Of a stretch of 64,000 bases of DNA, positions 54,843 to 63,038 are shown one piece after another. The notes below the pieces were generated by a model, which was not told the DNA's origin, did not search any database, and was given only the letters and a program-made list of their open reading frames with translations. A program made the position numbers and the translations under genes. The first letter of the stretch is position 1. Each line of letters starts with the position of its first letter. Origin of the DNA: Sinisalibacter aestuarii (GTDB lineage: Bacteria > Pseudomonadota > Alphaproteobacteria > Rhodobacterales > Rhodobacteraceae); contig NZ_BROH01000004.1 in NCBI RefSeq assembly GCF_027923545.1, positions 186,001 through 250,000 on the forward strand. The letters are read 5' to 3'.

Positions 54843-54858
54843 TTGTTGAGCGGAACAA
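54843..54858. promoter_or_regulatory. Candidate LysR operator between dioxygenase and lysR
   Basis: TTGTT-GAGCGG-AACAA is a perfect 5-bp inverted repeat with a 6-bp centre lying in the roughly 110-bp divergent region, and it contains a T-N11-A arrangement typical of LysR binding boxes. Confidence 0.5.
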
Positions 54859-54907
54859 TATCAGCTACTGGGATGAAGCGTGCAGATTTCTGAACGAGGA
54901 TCGCGGC

Positions 54908-55807
54908 ATGAACTGGAACATGGACGATCTGCCGGTCTTCGTGGCCGTGGTCGAGCAGCGCGGCGTGACGGCGGCGGCGCGGGCCCTGTCAATGCCGAAA
55001 TCCACGGTGAGCGCGGCCCTGTCGCGGCTCGAGCAGGGGCTTGGGCTGCGGCTGGTCGAACGCAATCCGCGCGGGCTGAGGCTGACCTCGGAGGGCGAGA
55101 CCTTCTTTCGCCGTGCCCAGCTTATTCTCGATGAGGCGCGCGAGGCCGATGCGGCCATGGCCGGGCTGTCGGCGGTGCCGCGCGGGCGGCTTGCCGTGGC
55201 GCTGCCGCCGGCCTTCGCGCAGGAAATGGTCGCCCCGCGCCTTGCCGCCTTCCGCGCCCGCCATCCCGAGATCGAGCTGGAACTGGTGGTCACCGGCCAC
55301 GGGCTTGAGCTTCTGCGCGACCGGGTGGACCTTGCGGTGGTGGTCGGCCCGCTGGAAGACAGCGAACTGATCTCGCGCCGGCTGCTCGGCGGCCGGCTGA
55401 TCTGGGTGGCGAGCCCGGCCTATGCCGCGGCGCATGAGATCGGGCCGGAGCTTGATGCGGTGGCGCGCCATGTGCAGATCCTCGAAACCCGCTATGCCCA
55501 GGCCCGGCTGCCGGTGCATGTCGCGGGTCAGGCGCGGCGGATCGACCTCTCGCGCGGGGTGACCCAGGTGAACGACCCGCTGGTGGTGCGCCGGGCGGTG
55601 CTGGCGGGGGCGGGGATCACGCTGCTGCCGGAGCGCTATTGCCGGGATCAACTGGCCGAGGGATCGCTGGTGGAGCTGTGCCGCGATGTCCGCGTCGACC
55701 GGGCGGCGGCGATGCTCTCGGTGGTCTATGCCAGCCGGCGGCACCTCTCGCCACGGCTGCGCGCCTTTCTCGACTTCCTGACCGAGAGCGTCGCGCCTGC
55801 GGCCTGA
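54908..55807 (+). CDS. LysR-family transcriptional regulator
   Basis: 299-residue LysR-type regulator: N-terminal helix-turn-helix in MDDLPVFVAVVEQRGVTAA and PKSTVSAALSRLEQG (about 5-63), followed by an effector-binding domain starting PRGRLAVALPPAF (about 92). ATG 54908 follows GAGGATCG; ATG 54920 is an alternative. Divergent from the extradiol dioxygenase, so it most likely regulates it in response to an aromatic inducer. The inducer is unknown. Confidence 0.9.
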   Translation: MNWNMDDLPVFVAVVEQRGVTAAARALSMPKSTVSAALSRLEQGLGLRLVERNPRGLRLTSEGETFFRRAQLILDEAREADAAMAGLSAVPRGRLAVALPPAFAQEMVAPRLAAFRARHPEIELELVVTGHGLELLRDRVDLAVVVGPLEDSELISRRLLGGRLIWVASPAYAAAHEIGPELDAVARHVQILETRYAQARLPVHVAGQARRIDLSRGVTQVNDPLVVRRAVLAGAGITLLPERYCRDQLAEGSLVELCRDVRVDRAAAMLSVVYASRRHLSPRLRAFLDFLTESVAPAA

Positions 55808-55854
55808 TGGGGCCTTACCAATGTCCGATTTCGCCGCTAGGCTCGCGCAAAATG

Positions 55855-57132
55855 ATGAGTGACCGGGCCATGAGTAGCCCCTTGCAACAAGACGTGAAGC
55901 GCCGCCGGGTGTTCTATATCCCCGGCTACGACCCGATTCACCCCCGCCGCTACCGCGAGCTGTACCGGTCCGAGGGCAGGACGCAGGCCGGGATCTCCGG
56001 CTACGAGGTGGCGCTGATCGGCCGGCAGAGCGGGGCGAGCTATGGCTGGCAGGTGACGGGCCGGATCGACGGCACCGAGACCGAAGCCGAGTTCGATGTG
56101 CTGGTCTGGTCCGATATCGTGCGCGAAAGCATGGATCTGGGCATCGCGCAAACCTATGCGCTGATGGCGCGCACCGCCTGGACCTATATCGCCTCCGGCA
56201 CGCTCCGCCGGCTGATGCGGCTGCGCAAGGGCCCGGTGATCGCTGCCCTCTACCCGGTGGGAATGCTGATCCTGCAAGCGGTGGTGGCGCTCGGCGCCGG
56301 GGCGCTGGCAGCCGGGCTGGCCGCCATTCTGATGGGCTGGCTGATGGCGCAGTTCGCACCGGGCATTGCGCTGGCGGGCAAGCAATGGCTCGCGGCCACG
56401 CTGATCGGCGCGCTGGTGGCGGTGGCGCTGCTCAAATGGTTCCGCAAGATAGATAACAGGCTCTACGTCTATTACCTGATGCACGATTATGCCTATTCGG
56501 CGGCCTCGAAGGGGGCGAACCCGCCTGAACTTGAGGCGCGCATGGGCGTGTTTGCCGACCAGATCGCCGAGGCGCTGGAGGCGGATGTCCACGAGGTGCT
56601 GGTGGTGGGCCACAGCTCCGGGGCGCATCTGGGGGTGTCGATCCTCGCCGATCTGATCCGCGCGGGCCGGGTGCCGGAGGCGGGACCGAAGCTCGCCTTC
56701 CTGTCGCTCGGGCAGGTGGTGCCGATGGTGAGCTTCCTGCCGGAAGCCGACCGGCTGCGGCGCGATCTGCACGATCTGGCGCAGGCGGAGGAGATCACCT
56801 GGGTCGATGTGACCGCGCCGGGCGACGGCTGCGCCTTCGCGCTCTGCGATCCGGTGAGCGTGTCGGGCGTGGCCCCCGCGGGCAAGCGCTGGCCGCTGGT
56901 GATCTCGGCGGCCTTCACCCAGACGCTCAGCCCGAAGCGCTGGAAAGAGCTGCGCTGGCGCTTCTTCCGGCTGCATTTCCAGTATCTCTGCGCTTTCGAC
57001 CGGCCCGGAGACTACGACTATTTCCGGATCACCGCCGGCCCGCTCTCGCTTGCGCGCCGCTTTGCGGGCCGCCCCCCGTCGAAAAGCCGCATTGACGGGG
57101 CGGCGTCGAAATACCGATCAATGGCGCCATGA
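55855..57132 (+). CDS. Membrane protein with alpha/beta-hydrolase-like motif, coupled to P450
   Basis: About 425 residues. N-terminal RRRVFYIPGYDPIHPRRY is reminiscent of a hydrolase strand. Two adjacent hydrophobic segments (about 120-170) form a membrane hairpin. VLVVGHSSGAHLGVS carries a G-x-S-x-G elbow (Ser about 254), and IDAL-type catalytic Asp/His positions are not obvious. Three ATGs (55852, 55855, 55870) compete; I take 55855. The stop overlaps the P450 start by 4 nt, so both are coupled and probably work on the same lipid-like substrate, an inference. Confidence 0.68.
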   Translation: MSDRAMSSPLQQDVKRRRVFYIPGYDPIHPRRYRELYRSEGRTQAGISGYEVALIGRQSGASYGWQVTGRIDGTETEAEFDVLVWSDIVRESMDLGIAQTYALMARTAWTYIASGTLRRLMRLRKGPVIAALYPVGMLILQAVVALGAGALAAGLAAILMGWLMAQFAPGIALAGKQWLAATLIGALVAVALLKWFRKIDNRLYVYYLMHDYAYSAASKGANPPELEARMGVFADQIAEALEADVHEVLVVGHSSGAHLGVSILADLIRAGRVPEAGPKLAFLSLGQVVPMVSFLPEADRLRRDLHDLAQAEEITWVDVTAPGDGCAFALCDPVSVSGVAPAGKRWPLVISAAFTQTLSPKRWKELRWRFFRLHFQYLCAFDRPGDYDYFRITAGPLSLARRFAGRPPSKSRIDGAASKYRSMAP

Positions 57133-58517
57133 CGCTTCCGCCAAAACCTCCCGCGCGGGCGGGCAAAGTGAGCCTCTGGCGCTATGCCAGGCTTTTCCGG
57201 CAGGACATTCTCTCGGCCCAGCCGGCGCGGCTTTACCATGCCTGGATGGCCGAGTTCCGCACGCCGTTCTTCCGCTCCTATCTGTGCAACGATCCCGAAC
57301 TGGTCGATCTGGTGCTGAAGAAACGGCCCGACGATTTCCCCAAATCGAACCGCATCCGCGAGGGGCTGGCGCCGCTGCTCGGCAACTCCGTCTTCATCAC
57401 CAATGGCGAGACCTGGAAGCGCCAGCGCCGGATCATCGACCCGGCCTTCGAAGGGGGCCGGTTGCGCGACACCTTCCCGGCGATGTGGGATGCGGGCGTG
57501 GCGGCGGTGGAGCGGCTCGCCGCCCGCGCCGATGGCACCCCGATCGAGATCGAGGCCGAGACCAGCGAGGCGGCGGCGGATGTGATCTTCCGCACCCTGT
57601 TTTCCATCCCGATCGAGCATCAGACAGCGGGGCAGGTCTTTGCGAAGTTCAAGGCCCACCAGCGCGCCCAGCCGGTGCTCAATCTCGGCGCGGTGCTGCC
57701 GCTGCCGAAGTGGTTTCCGCGCTTCCACTCGCGCGAGACGAAGCGCACCGCCCGCGATATCCGTGCGCTGATCACAAAGCTTACCGCAGAGCGCATGGCA
57801 GAGATCGAGGCCGGCACCGCGCCCGACGACCTCGCCACCAAGATCATGACGACGCGCGACCCCGAGACCGGCCATACCTTCGACACCGAAGAGATGGTGG
57901 ACCAGGTGGCGATCTTCTTCCTTGCGGGGCACGAGACCTCGGCCTCGGCGCTGGCCTGGGCGCTCTACCTGCTCGCGCTCCATCCCGACTGGCAGGAGAA
58001 GGTCGCGGCGGAGGCGCATGAGGTGATGGACCCGGGCAAGATCTACTTCTCGGCGCTGAAGAAGCTGCAAATCTCGCGCGACGTGTTCCGCGAGACGCTC
58101 AGGCTCTACCCGCCGGTGCCGATGATGGTGCGCGAGGCGGTGAAGTGCGAGCATTTCCGCGACCGCGAGGTGAAGCCCGGCAGCCAGATCGTGCTTTCAC
58201 CCTGGCACCAGCAGCGCCATGAGCGGATCTGGGACAACCCGGACGGGTTCGACCCGGGGCGTTTTTCCACCGAGAACGGCAAGCAGGGGCTGCGGACGGC
58301 CTATTTCCCGTTCTCCGCCGGCCCGCGCGTCTGCACCGGCTCGGGCTTTGCGATGGCCGAGGGGCCGCTGATCCTGTCGCTCCTCGTGCGCGCCTTCCGG
58401 TTCGAGACGGTGCCGGGGCGCGAAGCGATGCCGGTGGCGCATCTCACCGTGCGCGGGCGCGACGGGATCTGGCTCGGGCTGACGCCGCGCGAGGAGGGTG
58501 GCACGGCGGAGACGTGA
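57129..58517 (+). CDS. Cytochrome P450
   Basis: 462-residue P450 with all core motifs: I-helix AGHETSASA (about 266), K-helix ETLRLYPP (about 321), and the heme loop FSAGPRVCTGSGF with axial Cys402. No N-terminal membrane anchor is visible, so probably soluble; it needs a separate ferredoxin and reductase not seen nearby. ATGA overlap with the upstream membrane hydrolase-like gene indicates coupling. The substrate is unknown; fatty acid or terpene oxidation is possible. Confidence 0.94.
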   Translation: MTLPPKPPARAGKVSLWRYARLFRQDILSAQPARLYHAWMAEFRTPFFRSYLCNDPELVDLVLKKRPDDFPKSNRIREGLAPLLGNSVFITNGETWKRQRRIIDPAFEGGRLRDTFPAMWDAGVAAVERLAARADGTPIEIEAETSEAAADVIFRTLFSIPIEHQTAGQVFAKFKAHQRAQPVLNLGAVLPLPKWFPRFHSRETKRTARDIRALITKLTAERMAEIEAGTAPDDLATKIMTTRDPETGHTFDTEEMVDQVAIFFLAGHETSASALAWALYLLALHPDWQEKVAAEAHEVMDPGKIYFSALKKLQISRDVFRETLRLYPPVPMMVREAVKCEHFRDREVKPGSQIVLSPWHQQRHERIWDNPDGFDPGRFSTENGKQGLRTAYFPFSAGPRVCTGSGFAMAEGPLILSLLVRAFRFETVPGREAMPVAHLTVRGRDGIWLGLTPREEGGTAET

Positions 58518-58606
58518 ACCTGTCGTTAACGCTGCACTTGCGGCGGGATGTTCTAAAACGTCTTTTTTATCAGGTTGCTGTCTGCCGAAGTTCGCGCGCC
58601 TCAGAC

Positions 58607-58641
58607 TCCGGAAATCCGGATTTCTGGATGTCCGGATGTCC
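58607..58641. repeat. Four 8-bp tandem units (TCCGGAAA-type)
   Basis: TCCGGAAA, TCCGGATT, TCTGGATG, TCCGGATG and a final TCC run head to tail at period 8, between P450 and the convergent enoyl-CoA hydratase. The same 8-bp rhythm occurs in the 38.3-kb palindrome. Confidence 0.6.
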
Positions 58642-58701
58642 CTAGGCGGGCCGGGCCAGGGTCGCCATACGCGGCAGATGCGCGCGGGGCACCGTCCCGC
58701 C

Positions 58702-59496
58702 TCAGCCCTCCGACCAGTTCGGTTTGCGCTTTTCGATGAAGGCTTGCACGCCCTCATCGGTGCCCGGGTCCATCATATTGGCGGCCATCACTGCGCCGGC
58801 GCTGTCATAGGCGGCGGCGAGGGGCTGCTGGATCTGGTCGTAAAAGCCCTGCTTGCCGAGGCGGATCGCCACCGGCAGCTTCTGTGCCACCACTTCGGCC
58901 AGCGCCGTGGTCGCGGCCCTGAGCTCTTCGAGCGGCACCACCCGGTTGACCAGCCCCACCTCGCGCGCCCGTGCGGCTGAGATGAATTCGCCGGTCGCCG
59001 CCATCTCGAAGGCCACCTTGCGCGGCACCGCGCGGGCGAGCGCCACCGCGGGAGTGGAGCAGAACAGGCCGAGATTGACCCCGTTCACACCGAAGATCGC
59101 GCCATCGGCGGCCACCGCCATGTCGCAGCTGGCGACAAGCTGGCAGCCGGCGGCGGTGGCGATGGCATGGACTTCGGCGATCACCGGCTGGGGCAGGGCG
59201 GGGATCATCTGCATCACCTCGCCGCAGCGCGCGAAGAGCCGCTCGTAATAGCTCTGCCCGCCGTCATTGGCGCCGCGCGCACCCTGCATCTGCTTGAGGT
59301 CGTGGCCCGCCGAAAACGCCTTGCCGTTCGCTGCCAGCACCACCACGCGGATCGTCTCGTCGGCGGCCAGCGCGGTGAAGGCGGCGGCGAGCGCGTCGAG
59401 CATCTCCTCCGACAGCGCATTCAGCGCGCGCGGATTGTTCAGCGTGAGCCGGGCGATGGCCCCGTGATCTTCGCGCAGCAGAATCGGCTCTTCCAT
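58702..59496 (-). CDS. Enoyl-CoA hydratase/isomerase family protein
   Basis: 264-residue crotonase-fold enzyme. Oxyanion-hole elements KAFSAGHDLKQM (about 60-71) and the later AAGCQLVASCDMAVA are visible. The catalytic Glu positions of classical hydratases are not both obvious (NGVNLGLFCSTP in place of the usual PEI), so the reaction may differ (ECHDC3-like). ATG 59496 follows GGGAGGACAAG. Divergent from the thioesterase gene. Confidence 0.83.
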   Translation of the reverse strand: MEEPILLREDHGAIARLTLNNPRALNALSEEMLDALAAAFTALAADETIRVVVLAANGKAFSAGHDLKQMQGARGANDGGQSYYERLFARCGEVMQMIPALPQPVIAEVHAIATAAGCQLVASCDMAVAADGAIFGVNGVNLGLFCSTPAVALARAVPRKVAFEMAATGEFISAARAREVGLVNRVVPLEELRAATTALAEVVAQKLPVAIRLGKQGFYDQIQQPLAAAYDSAGAVMAANMMDPGTDEGVQAFIEKRKPNWSEG

Positions 59497-59553
59497 CTTG
59501 TCCTCCCTGATCGTCCCGGTCACGATAGGGGGCCGGCGGGAGAGGGAAAAGAC

Positions 59554-59976
59554 ATGTCGCTGAAAATGACGCTCGACGACTTGCGCATCTTCCTGCGCGA
59601 TCATTTCGGCCAGGTGGCGGAGGACCTCGAAATTCTCGACGTGAGCCCGATGCATCTGGTGCTGCGCGGGCTGGTGGATGACAAGCATCTGCGCCCCGGC
59701 GGCACCGTGTCCGGGCCGACGATGTTCTTGCTGGCGGACGTGGGCTTCTATCTCGCCATCCTCGCGATGATCGGGCCGAAGGCGCTGGCGGTGACCACGA
59801 ATTGCTCGATCGACTTCATGCGCAAGCCGGTGGCCGATGCCAATCTGCGGGCCGAGGCGCGGATTTTGAAGCTGGGCCGGGTGCTCGCGGTGGGCGATGT
59901 GCTGATCTATTCGGAGGGCGAAGAGGCGCCGGTGGCGCGCGCCTCGCTCACCTATTCGATTCCGCCGGACAGGTAG
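59554..59976 (+). CDS. PaaI-type hotdog thioesterase
   Basis: 140-residue hotdog-fold acyl-CoA thioesterase: LRPGGTVSGPTMFLLADVGFY (with the catalytic Asp region) and TTNCSIDFMRKPV are typical. ATG 59554 (MSLKMTLDD) follows a GGGAGAGGG stretch. Its divergent neighbour is the enoyl-CoA hydratase homolog, a pairing consistent with acyl-CoA metabolism. Confidence 0.86.
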   Translation: MSLKMTLDDLRIFLRDHFGQVAEDLEILDVSPMHLVLRGLVDDKHLRPGGTVSGPTMFLLADVGFYLAILAMIGPKALAVTTNCSIDFMRKPVADANLRAEARILKLGRVLAVGDVLIYSEGEEAPVARASLTYSIPPDR

Positions 59977-60055
59977 TGCGGCACTTTCGCCACGTTGACC
60001 GGGCGGGCCGCTTCGCGATACCTGAGCGAACCCATCAGGAATAACGAGGCCGACG

Positions 60056-61024
60056 ATGACCGATGCGCAGCCCGAGCCGCGGCTCAAACACTTTCCGATC
60101 ACCTTTTTCGCCGTCGTGATGGGCCTGATGGGGCTGACTCTGGCCTTTCACGCCGCCTCGCCGGTCTATCCGCTGGCCGAGACCGCGGCGCAGGCGACGC
60201 TCTGGGTCGGCCTCGCCGCCGCCGGGCTGATCGCCGCGTTCTACATCGCCAAGGCGCTGCGCTATCCGGCGATGGTGGCCTGGGAATGGCATCACCCGGT
60301 GCGGCTCGCCTTCTTCCCGACGATCACCATTTCGCTGCTGCTTATGGCCGCCGCGCTGTCGGCTCATTCCCCCGGTCTTGCGCGGATCGTCTGGCTGATC
60401 GGCGTGGCCGGGCAGGGCGTGCTGACCGTGGCCGTGATCAATGGCTGGATCAGCCATCGCAGCTTCGAGGTGGGGCATCTGACGCCGGCCTGGTTCATCC
60501 CCGCGGTGGGCAACGTGATCGTGCCCGTGGCCGGGGCCGAGATGGGCTATATCGAAACCTCCTGGGCGTTTTTTGCCGTCGGCATGATGTTCTGGGGCGT
60601 GCTGCTGACGCTGGTGATGAACCGGCTGATCTTCCACGATCCGATCCCCGGGCGGCTGTTTCCGACCATGGTGATCCTGATCGCGCCGCCCTCGGTGGCC
60701 TTCGTGGCCTATGTGAAGATGACCGGCGGAGTGGTCGACGGCTTCGCGCGGGTGCTGATCTATGCCGGCTGGTTTTTCGCCGCGCTGGTGATCGCCGAAC
60801 TGCCCAAGCTCGCCCGGCTGCCCTTCGCGCTGAGCTGGTGGGCGCTGTCCTTCCCGCTCGCCGCGCTCGCCATCGCCTCGTTCCTGTTCGGCCGGATCGA
60901 GCACAGCGCCTTCCACCAGAATGTGGGGCTCGTCGTGCTGCTCATCCTATTCGCCGTGGTGCTGGGGCTGATCTTCCGCACGGTGAAAGCCATTGCCCGC
61001 CATGAAATCTGCCACCCGGAATAA
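60056..61024 (+). CDS. SLAC1/TDT-family anion channel
   Basis: 322-residue ten-segment membrane protein of the TDT/SLAC1 family, with N-terminal LKHFPITFFAVVMGLMGLTL and the pore-region FFPTITISLLLMAA and FPLAALAIASFLFG. Members include anion channels and dicarboxylate or tellurite transporters. ATG 60056 (MTDAQPEP). A second TDT member sits at 39480. The substrate is not predicted. Confidence 0.85.
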   Translation: MTDAQPEPRLKHFPITFFAVVMGLMGLTLAFHAASPVYPLAETAAQATLWVGLAAAGLIAAFYIAKALRYPAMVAWEWHHPVRLAFFPTITISLLLMAAALSAHSPGLARIVWLIGVAGQGVLTVAVINGWISHRSFEVGHLTPAWFIPAVGNVIVPVAGAEMGYIETSWAFFAVGMMFWGVLLTLVMNRLIFHDPIPGRLFPTMVILIAPPSVAFVAYVKMTGGVVDGFARVLIYAGWFFAALVIAELPKLARLPFALSWWALSFPLAALAIASFLFGRIEHSAFHQNVGLVVLLILFAVVLGLIFRTVKAIARHEICHPE

Positions 61025-61043
61025 GCCGGGGCAGGGCGCGGGC

Positions 61044-61072
61044 AAAAAAAAGGCCGGGGACAAGCCCCGGCC
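61044..61072 (-). terminator. Intrinsic terminator of the DUF1127 transcript
   Basis: On the minus strand GGCCGGGG, 5-nt loop, CCCCGGCC then eight U. Its stem is nearly the same as that of the sRNA candidate at 1724-1752. Confidence 0.9.
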
Positions 61073-61081
61073 CAGGAAGAG

Positions 61082-61110
61082 GTTGCGTGGCCTTGACCGT
61101 GCCACGCAAC
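61082..61110 (-). ncRNA. Stable 3' UTR hairpin after DUF1127, possible 3'-derived sRNA
   Basis: A perfect 10-bp stem GTTGCGTGGC/GCCACGCAAC with a 9-nt loop lies 6 nt past the DUF1127 stop, separated from the terminator by CTCTTCCTG. In Rhodobacter, DUF1127 genes are known to be followed by processed CcsR-type sRNAs. Here a stem-loop plus terminator of the same design is visible, but no separate promoter. Confidence 0.4.
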
Positions 61111-61115
61111 GGGGA

Positions 61116-61349
61116 TCAATCCCGCCAGAACGGCCGGGCGGCTTCACGCCAGGCTTCTTCGGGGGTCATGCCGATATCGGCGAGCCGGTGCGGCTCCAGC
61201 CGTTTGAGCTGAGTTCGGGTGCGTTGGCGCTGGGACCACCTGGTCACCGCGACGGCCACGCGCAGAGCAAGCTCCGCCGCCGCCGGGAGCGGCGCCTGAC
61301 TGTCGAGGTAACTGAGCCGGCCGTGCCGGATCGTATATCCGTGGTCCAT
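61116..61349 (-). CDS. DUF1127 small Arg-rich protein
   Basis: 77-residue protein with a C-terminal DUF1127 block (RTQLKRLEPHRLADIGMTPEEAWREAARPFW). Small proteins of this type bind RNA or influence RNA turnover and phosphate or stress responses in other alphaproteobacteria. ATG 61349 (MDHGYTIRHG) has GGAGG 5 nt upstream, so the longer frame from 61379 is rejected. Divergent from the MocR regulator with operator-like repeats in the gap. Confidence 0.85.
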   Translation of the reverse strand: MDHGYTIRHGRLSYLDSQAPLPAAAELALRVAVAVTRWSQRQRTRTQLKRLEPHRLADIGMTPEEAWREAARPFWRD

Positions 61350-61364
61350 GATGGCCTCCATAGA

Positions 61365-61455
61365 ATTGTATTGATACAATCTGGCGATTGTGCTGTATTG
61401 AAGTGATACAATCCGACTTTCACCGGCACAATGGAAACATTGTTATGGATACAAT
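61365..61455. promoter_or_regulatory. Three GATACAAT repeats between DUF1127 and mocR
   Basis: GATACAAT occurs at 61373-61380, 61405-61412 and 61448-61455, 32 and 43 bp apart, about three and four helical turns. The first is half of a perfect palindrome ATTGTAT-TG-ATACAAT (61365-61380); the third overlaps the mocR start codon. MocR regulators bind direct repeats of this sort. Confidence 0.6.
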
Positions 61456-62911
61456 TCTGCGCAGAGCGATGGAAACCGGGGCAGGGCCGAAATACCGCCG
61501 GCTTGTCGACGGGGTGGCCCGGGCGATCGAGGCGGGCGCGCTCGCGCCGGGCGAAAAGCTGCCGCCGGTGCGCGATCTGGCCTGGCGGATCGGGGTGACG
61601 CCGGGCACGGTGGCGCGGGCCTTCGCGATCCTGTCGGACGAGGGGCGCGTGATCGGCGAGGTCGGGCGCGGCACTTTCGTGGCCGATCCCGCTCAGCGTC
61701 GGGCGGCCCCGGTGGCGACGCCGCGCCGCGCCGATCTGCCGGCGGCGAATTGGGCCGAGCGCCGCCCCGCGCCGCGCCCGGCGCAGGTGGAGGCGCTCTA
61801 TATCGAGATGCCGCGCGAGGGCGATGTGCTGTTCACGCCCCGGCTGCCGGATGTGGGCCAGATCGCGCTGGTGCGCGAGGGGCTGCACCGCGCCGCCGAG
61901 GCCGATACGACCGTGCTGCTCAACTATCCCGGCGCGCGGGTGCAGGACGATCTGCGCGCCGCCGTGCGCGGCTGGCTGCCCGAAGACATGCAGGCCGATC
62001 TCGAACCCGGCCAGATCGTGATGACCAATGGCGGCCAGAGCGCGATCATGGTCACGCTGCAGGCGCTGCTCTATGACAGCCCGCCGGTGGTGCTGGTGGA
62101 GGAGCTTACCTATCCCGGCCTGAGCCGGGCGGCCGAGCTTCTGAGCGCGCGCGTGATTTCGGTGCCGATGGACGATGAGGGCGTGCTGCCCGAGGCGCTG
62201 GAGGAGATCGCCCGCGCCGAGGGAGCGCAGGTGTTTTTCACCATGCCCGAGGCGCATAACCCGACCTGCACGCTGACGAGCACGGCCCGGCGCGAGGCGG
62301 TGGCGGCGGTCGCGCGCAAGCTGGGCCTGCATCTGGTGCAGGACGATTGCTACCGTCTCGGCCCGCCGCAGGGGCCGAGCTATCGGCGGCTGGCCCCGGA
62401 GCTGGGCTGGTATATCTCGTCCATGTCCAAGGCGATTTCGCCCGGCCTGCGGGTCGGGTATGCGGTGGCCCCGCGCACCATGGCGGGGCGGCTGCGGCGG
62501 GTGGTGGACGCCAATTACTACGGGTTGTCGGTGCCGATGGTGGAGGTGGCGAGCTATGTGCTCTCGCATCCCGACACGCCCGGGCTGACCGATGCGATGA
62601 GCGCGCGGATGCGGGCCTATATCGAGGTGGCGGTGAATGTGCTGGGCCGGTTCGACCTTGGCTGGGGCAAGGATATGCCGTTCTTCTGGGTGCGGCTGCC
62701 GGAACGCTGGCGTGAAAGCCGCTTCGTTCAGGCGCTGGAAGGCGAGGGGATCCGGGTGCGCCCCGGTGAAGAGTTCGGCCCCCGCGACGGGCCGGCGGTG
62801 CATGCGGTGCGGGTCTCGGTCAACGGCCAGATGCCGCTGGAGCGCTTCCGCGCCGTGCTGGAGCGCATCGCCTGGCACCTCGACAACCCGCCCGATCAGG
62901 GCGGCGTTTAG
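61445..62911 (+). CDS. MocR-family (GntR HTH plus aminotransferase-like) regulator
   Basis: 488-residue chimera: an N-terminal GntR winged helix (about 15-75, PPVRDLAWRIGVTPGTVARAF) and a class I aminotransferase-like domain with the PLP Lys (about 329) in SSMSKAISPGLRVGY. Such regulators sense PLP or an amino compound and control divergent genes. Start ATG 61445 (MDTILRR); the longer frame is Cys-rich and unlikely. The repeats in the shared region fit autoregulation and control of the DUF1127 gene. Confidence 0.9.
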   Translation: MDTILRRAMETGAGPKYRRLVDGVARAIEAGALAPGEKLPPVRDLAWRIGVTPGTVARAFAILSDEGRVIGEVGRGTFVADPAQRRAAPVATPRRADLPAANWAERRPAPRPAQVEALYIEMPREGDVLFTPRLPDVGQIALVREGLHRAAEADTTVLLNYPGARVQDDLRAAVRGWLPEDMQADLEPGQIVMTNGGQSAIMVTLQALLYDSPPVVLVEELTYPGLSRAAELLSARVISVPMDDEGVLPEALEEIARAEGAQVFFTMPEAHNPTCTLTSTARREAVAAVARKLGLHLVQDDCYRLGPPQGPSYRRLAPELGWYISSMSKAISPGLRVGYAVAPRTMAGRLRRVVDANYYGLSVPMVEVASYVLSHPDTPGLTDAMSARMRAYIEVAVNVLGRFDLGWGKDMPFFWVRLPERWRESRFVQALEGEGIRVRPGEEFGPRDGPAVHAVRVSVNGQMPLERFRAVLERIAWHLDNPPDQGGV

Positions 62912-62976
62912 TGGGGTAAAATAATACCGATTTATTAATGCATTGTTTTTGCACGACTTTACCGAAAACACGGCCC

Positions 62977-63004
62977 TTGACGGCGCTCTGGAAATCACTA
63001 GAAC
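62977..63004 (+). promoter_or_regulatory. Candidate sigma-70 promoter of rplM-rpsI
   Basis: TTGACG (62977-62982), 16-nt spacer, TAGAAC (62999-63004), with the predicted start near 63011 and a short leader. Confidence 0.6.
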
Positions 63005-63038
63005 CGGCGCATCCGAAACCCATCAAGGGCCGAAACAG

